A stretch of DNA of 17,512 nucleotides from CAYYMH01 sp964472785 (lineage in GTDB: Bacteria; Zhuqueibacterota; Zhuqueibacteria; Thermofontimicrobiales; Thermofontimicrobiaceae): assembly GCA_964472785.1 (NCBI GenBank), contig CAYYMH010000073.1, positions 1 through 17,512 of the forward strand, given 5' to 3'. The notes beneath the pieces were generated by a model, which searched no databases, had not been told where the DNA came from, and worked only from the letters and a program-made list of their open reading frames with translations. Position 1 is the first letter of the stretch; each line of letters opens with the position of its first letter. The position numbers were made by a program, and so were the translations under genes. This document shows positions 15,118 through 17,512 of this stretch, piece after piece.

Positions 15118-17460
15118 ATGAAATTAAAGTCTACAAAATTGTTACTACTTTTAGCTATGATTATCACGATTCCCTTGATCAGTGGCTGTTTCACCATTTT
15201 ATCAGTTGATCAGGTGGAAACTGCCGACGCCGGATCAGCAATTCAGGTATATTTGGAAATTCGCACTGAAGACCAAGATGCGAATCCCCATTACGGCATT
15301 GTCGGCTTGTTAATCCCAACGGACTGGGCTGTGGATTCGGTCTATTTCTCCGGTGATTTTGGTCCGGATTATTGTGAATGGCTCCATCCGGATAGCTCTG
15401 ATAGCGAACCGGGTGGTCAGGTTGACTATTGGTATGATTCGCTGGATGTTAAATTTCCGCCGCCTGAAGGCATGCAGTGGATGGTCTATGAATCATCAAC
15501 ACCTTATGCTTCAAATTTAGATACCGGTTATGTTGATCTTTACATTGATATGACTGTTGGCAATACTGGTGGTGATTATAACATTGGTTACTTTGTATCA
15601 AACGCTGCATTGGATTTTTCAGACTCAACGTACTATGATTTTAATTGGGACAATCCAATTACAGTTACTGGTGCTGCCGGAAATAATGTAACTTTTCAAT
15701 GTGACATGAGCATCAAACAGCGTGAAATGGCATTTGATCCTGCTGGCGGTGACATTGTGGTCGTCCGTGGTTCCTTTAATGAATGGGGCGGTAATGATCA
15801 GCAGTTAATGGATGCTGATGAAGATACGATTTACACTGGTACTTTTGATGTTGGTACCGATCCCACAGTAGAATATAAACACGTTATTCACCAAGCAGAT
15901 GGTACGGATGTGTGGGAAAGCATTGCAAATCGTACTTTCGATAACACCGGAGATCAAACGTTACCGGTAGTCTATTTTGATGATGATGACGAATACACAC
16001 CTCCAGCAGATGTGATGGTGACATTTCAAGTCGATATGAGCATTAAAATGCGGGAAGAAGTATTTCTGCCCCCGGAAGATATCGTCGTTGTGCGCGGTAA
16101 TTTTAATAACTGGGGTGGTAATAACGAAGAATGTACCGACGCAGATTCTGATAGCATTTTTACAGGCACATTCAATATCGGCAGCGAACCGACGATTTAC
16201 TACAAATACGTCATCCACAAGGAAGACGGAACCGATATGTGGGAAGATAATGTCATTGACAATGAAAATGGTAATCGTTACTTTACTAACACAGGTACAG
16301 ACCAGACATTGCCGGTTGTTTACTGGGATGATGACGATGAGTTCAGCGGCGTAAGCAAAGAAGGAGCGATTTTGTTTACGGTGGACATGGAAGTTTGGGA
16401 AGATGCCGGATTTTTCGACCGCAACCTGGATTCTCTGATGATTCGCGGTGGATTTAATGGTTGGGCATCTGGTGACTTCCTGGAACGTTTTCCGGGTACG
16501 GCGATGTTTGAAAAGATCATGCCTGTTTCCGATATTGTTGGTAATGAGATTTATTACAAATACTACATCAAATATGCTGACACCACCAAGTGGGAAAATG
16601 AAGACTGGGGCTATGAAGTGCCTTATACTCAAGGCGGTGGAAACAGAAGTATTGTTTTCGAAGGTTTACCAGATCAGGAAGCACCCATTTCGTATATGAA
16701 TGACATTCCCCATGGTGGCGTTATTCCGGAAGGAAAGACCATAACGCTGACATTTAATGTGGATATGAATCCGGCGATGACGGCTCCTGTTCCGTTCAAT
16801 CCGGCAACCGATACGGTGACATTAATACCACAAGATCCGCACTGGGCTATTGGCCAGGGAATTGAGCCTTACACTGAAGATTTGGCAGAATTCACGGACA
16901 CAGATGGTGACGGCATTTATACCGGTTCTTTTGATATTCACGGCCCCACAATTTATGGTATGGAGTATGCGTTCAGTTACGGTGCAGATGGTATTACCGA
17001 AGGTGGTGGATTTGATTATGGTCGCTATCGCACGCGCTACATCCATCCGAATCCTGACGGAACTTTCCCGGATGCATGGACATTCCCGACTGACGTATTT
17101 ACGGAAGATCCTCCATTGGATGTAGAAGAACCGCCGATTGCTGTTGCTGTGGATAAGTTGGTTAAGGGAATCGAACGGCCGGAGAATTTTCAGTTAGGTC
17201 AGAATTATCCCAATCCGTTTAACCCGACAACCACGATTAGTTATTCGGTACCCAAGTTCAGCCATGTGACGATTAAGGTTTACAATATGTTGGGTCAGGA
17301 AGTCCAGACCTTGTTCAGCGGTCATCGGGCAGCCGGAAATTATAATATTTCCTGGGATGCTAATGACAATTTCGGACAGGCAGTATCTGGTGGTATTTAT
17401 TTCTACCATCTGAAAGCCGGCGATTATTCAGCGACCAAGAAGATGTTGTTGCTGAAGTAA
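15118..17460 (+). CDS. Multimodular E-set (glycogen/starch-binding-like) protein with T9SS type A sorting domain
   Basis: The product is 780 aa. ATG 15118 has AGGAG at 15106-15110, and an in-frame TAA at 15112 excludes an earlier start. The signal sequence ends LISGC, a good lipobox with Cys24. Residues about 25-185 form an unrecognised beta-rich domain. Four E-set-like modules follow at about 191-295, 301-405, 417-535 and 540-660. Modules 1 and 2 are closest to each other and carry RGSFNEWGG and RGNFNNWGG, reminiscent of the GSFNNW core of CBM48/AMPK-type glycogen-binding domains. Module 3 has RGGFNGWAS; module 4 keeps the frame (FNVDMNP, DGDGIYTGSFD) but lacks the FNxW core. The C-terminus (about 686-780) is a canonical T9SS type A sorting domain: QNYPNPFNPTTTISYSVP, IKVYNMLGQEVQTL, GIYFYHLKAGDYSATKKML. 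It is expected to be exported by T9SS and to bind alpha-glucan at or outside the surface; ligand binding is inference. No catalytic domain. Confidence 0.9.
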   Translation: MKLKSTKLLLLLAMIITIPLISGCFTILSVDQVETADAGSAIQVYLEIRTEDQDANPHYGIVGLLIPTDWAVDSVYFSGDFGPDYCEWLHPDSSDSEPGGQVDYWYDSLDVKFPPPEGMQWMVYESSTPYASNLDTGYVDLYIDMTVGNTGGDYNIGYFVSNAALDFSDSTYYDFNWDNPITVTGAAGNNVTFQCDMSIKQREMAFDPAGGDIVVVRGSFNEWGGNDQQLMDADEDTIYTGTFDVGTDPTVEYKHVIHQADGTDVWESIANRTFDNTGDQTLPVVYFDDDDEYTPPADVMVTFQVDMSIKMREEVFLPPEDIVVVRGNFNNWGGNNEECTDADSDSIFTGTFNIGSEPTIYYKYVIHKEDGTDMWEDNVIDNENGNRYFTNTGTDQTLPVVYWDDDDEFSGVSKEGAILFTVDMEVWEDAGFFDRNLDSLMIRGGFNGWASGDFLERFPGTAMFEKIMPVSDIVGNEIYYKYYIKYADTTKWENEDWGYEVPYTQGGGNRSIVFEGLPDQEAPISYMNDIPHGGVIPEGKTITLTFNVDMNPAMTAPVPFNPATDTVTLIPQDPHWAIGQGIEPYTEDLAEFTDTDGDGIYTGSFDIHGPTIYGMEYAFSYGADGITEGGGFDYGRYRTRYIHPNPDGTFPDAWTFPTDVFTEDPPLDVEEPPIAVAVDKLVKGIERPENFQLGQNYPNPFNPTTTISYSVPKFSHVTIKVYNMLGQEVQTLFSGHRAAGNYNISWDANDNFGQAVSGGIYFYHLKAGDYSATKKMLLLK
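15688..16350 (+). repeat. Tandem duplicated E-set module (copies 1 and 2)
   Basis: Two neighbouring blocks of about 330 bases encode closely matching modules. Both start VTFQ(C/V)DMSIK, continue DIVVVRG(S/N)FN(E/N)WGGN, then TGTF(D/N)(V/I)G, YK(H/Y)VIH, DGTD(V/M)WE and QTLPVVY(F/W)DDDDE. This points to intragenic duplication; modules 3 and 4 are more distant. Confidence 0.8.
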
Positions 17461-17512
17461 GGACAAATGTCCTCCTAGTTAATTTGACAAAGGGTAAAAA
17501 ATTATTTAAATT

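Noticed and set aside
15961..16632. 223-aa minus-strand open frame opposite the E-set gene
   Set aside because: Lies entirely within clear E-set modules; arises from the absence of stop complements in Asp/Thr-rich repeated coding; no domain similarity.
17460..17473. Small hairpin AGGAC-AAAT-GTCCT right after the last stop codon
   Set aside because: Only a 5-bp stem and no T-run follows, so it is not supportable as an intrinsic terminator. The remaining bases to 17512 hold no gene.

Overview
The window looks like a piece of a mesophilic, roughly 40-45% GC genome from the FCB superphylum. It is more likely one of the less-studied lineages (Calditrichota/KSB1-, Ignavibacteriota- or Marinimicrobiota-like) than a classical Bacteroidota. 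Three observations support this. The last gene carries a textbook type IX secretion (T9SS) C-terminal sorting domain of the QNYPNPFNPTT type. There are two PorV/PorQ-family outer-membrane barrels. Nearly every gene has a clear Shine-Dalgarno sequence, which is uncommon in true Bacteroidota. The exact phylum cannot be settled from this sequence alone. All eight genes are on the plus strand.

Layout: (1) 1-2703, the 3' part of a giant secreted protein with acidic calcium-binding-type repeats, an FN3-like domain and a T9SS-like C-terminus; (2) 2726-3745, a PorV/PorQ barrel; (3) 3829-5688, a GH13 alpha-amylase-family lipoprotein preceded by a 15-bp palindrome; (4) about 5755-7461, a two-domain parvulin (SurA/PrsA-like) foldase, preceded by a cgcagag-type dispersed repeat; (5) 7480-10242, a TonB-dependent receptor with a carboxypeptidase-regulatory-like N-terminal domain; (6) 10267-13833, a full-length paralogue of gene 1; (7) 13852-14883, a paralogue of gene 2; (8) after a 234-bp leader with a candidate promoter, 15118-17460, a protein with four glycogen/starch-binding-like E-set modules and a canonical T9SS sorting domain.

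The giant protein + PorV-like pair occurs twice and brackets an amylase, a periplasmic foldase and a TonB receptor. A reasonable working model (inference) is an outer-membrane glucan-acquisition locus analogous to Bacteroidota Sus loci but with no SusD-like gene. The TonB receptor would import oligosaccharides, the GH13 enzyme would cut alpha-glucan, and the E-set protein would bind it. The giant T9SS proteins could be receptor-associated surface subunits, each exported or anchored with its own PorV-like partner, with the parvulin assisting folding of the many barrels. Substrate, surface location and the giant protein/PorV pairing are not shown by the sequence and are marked as inference below.
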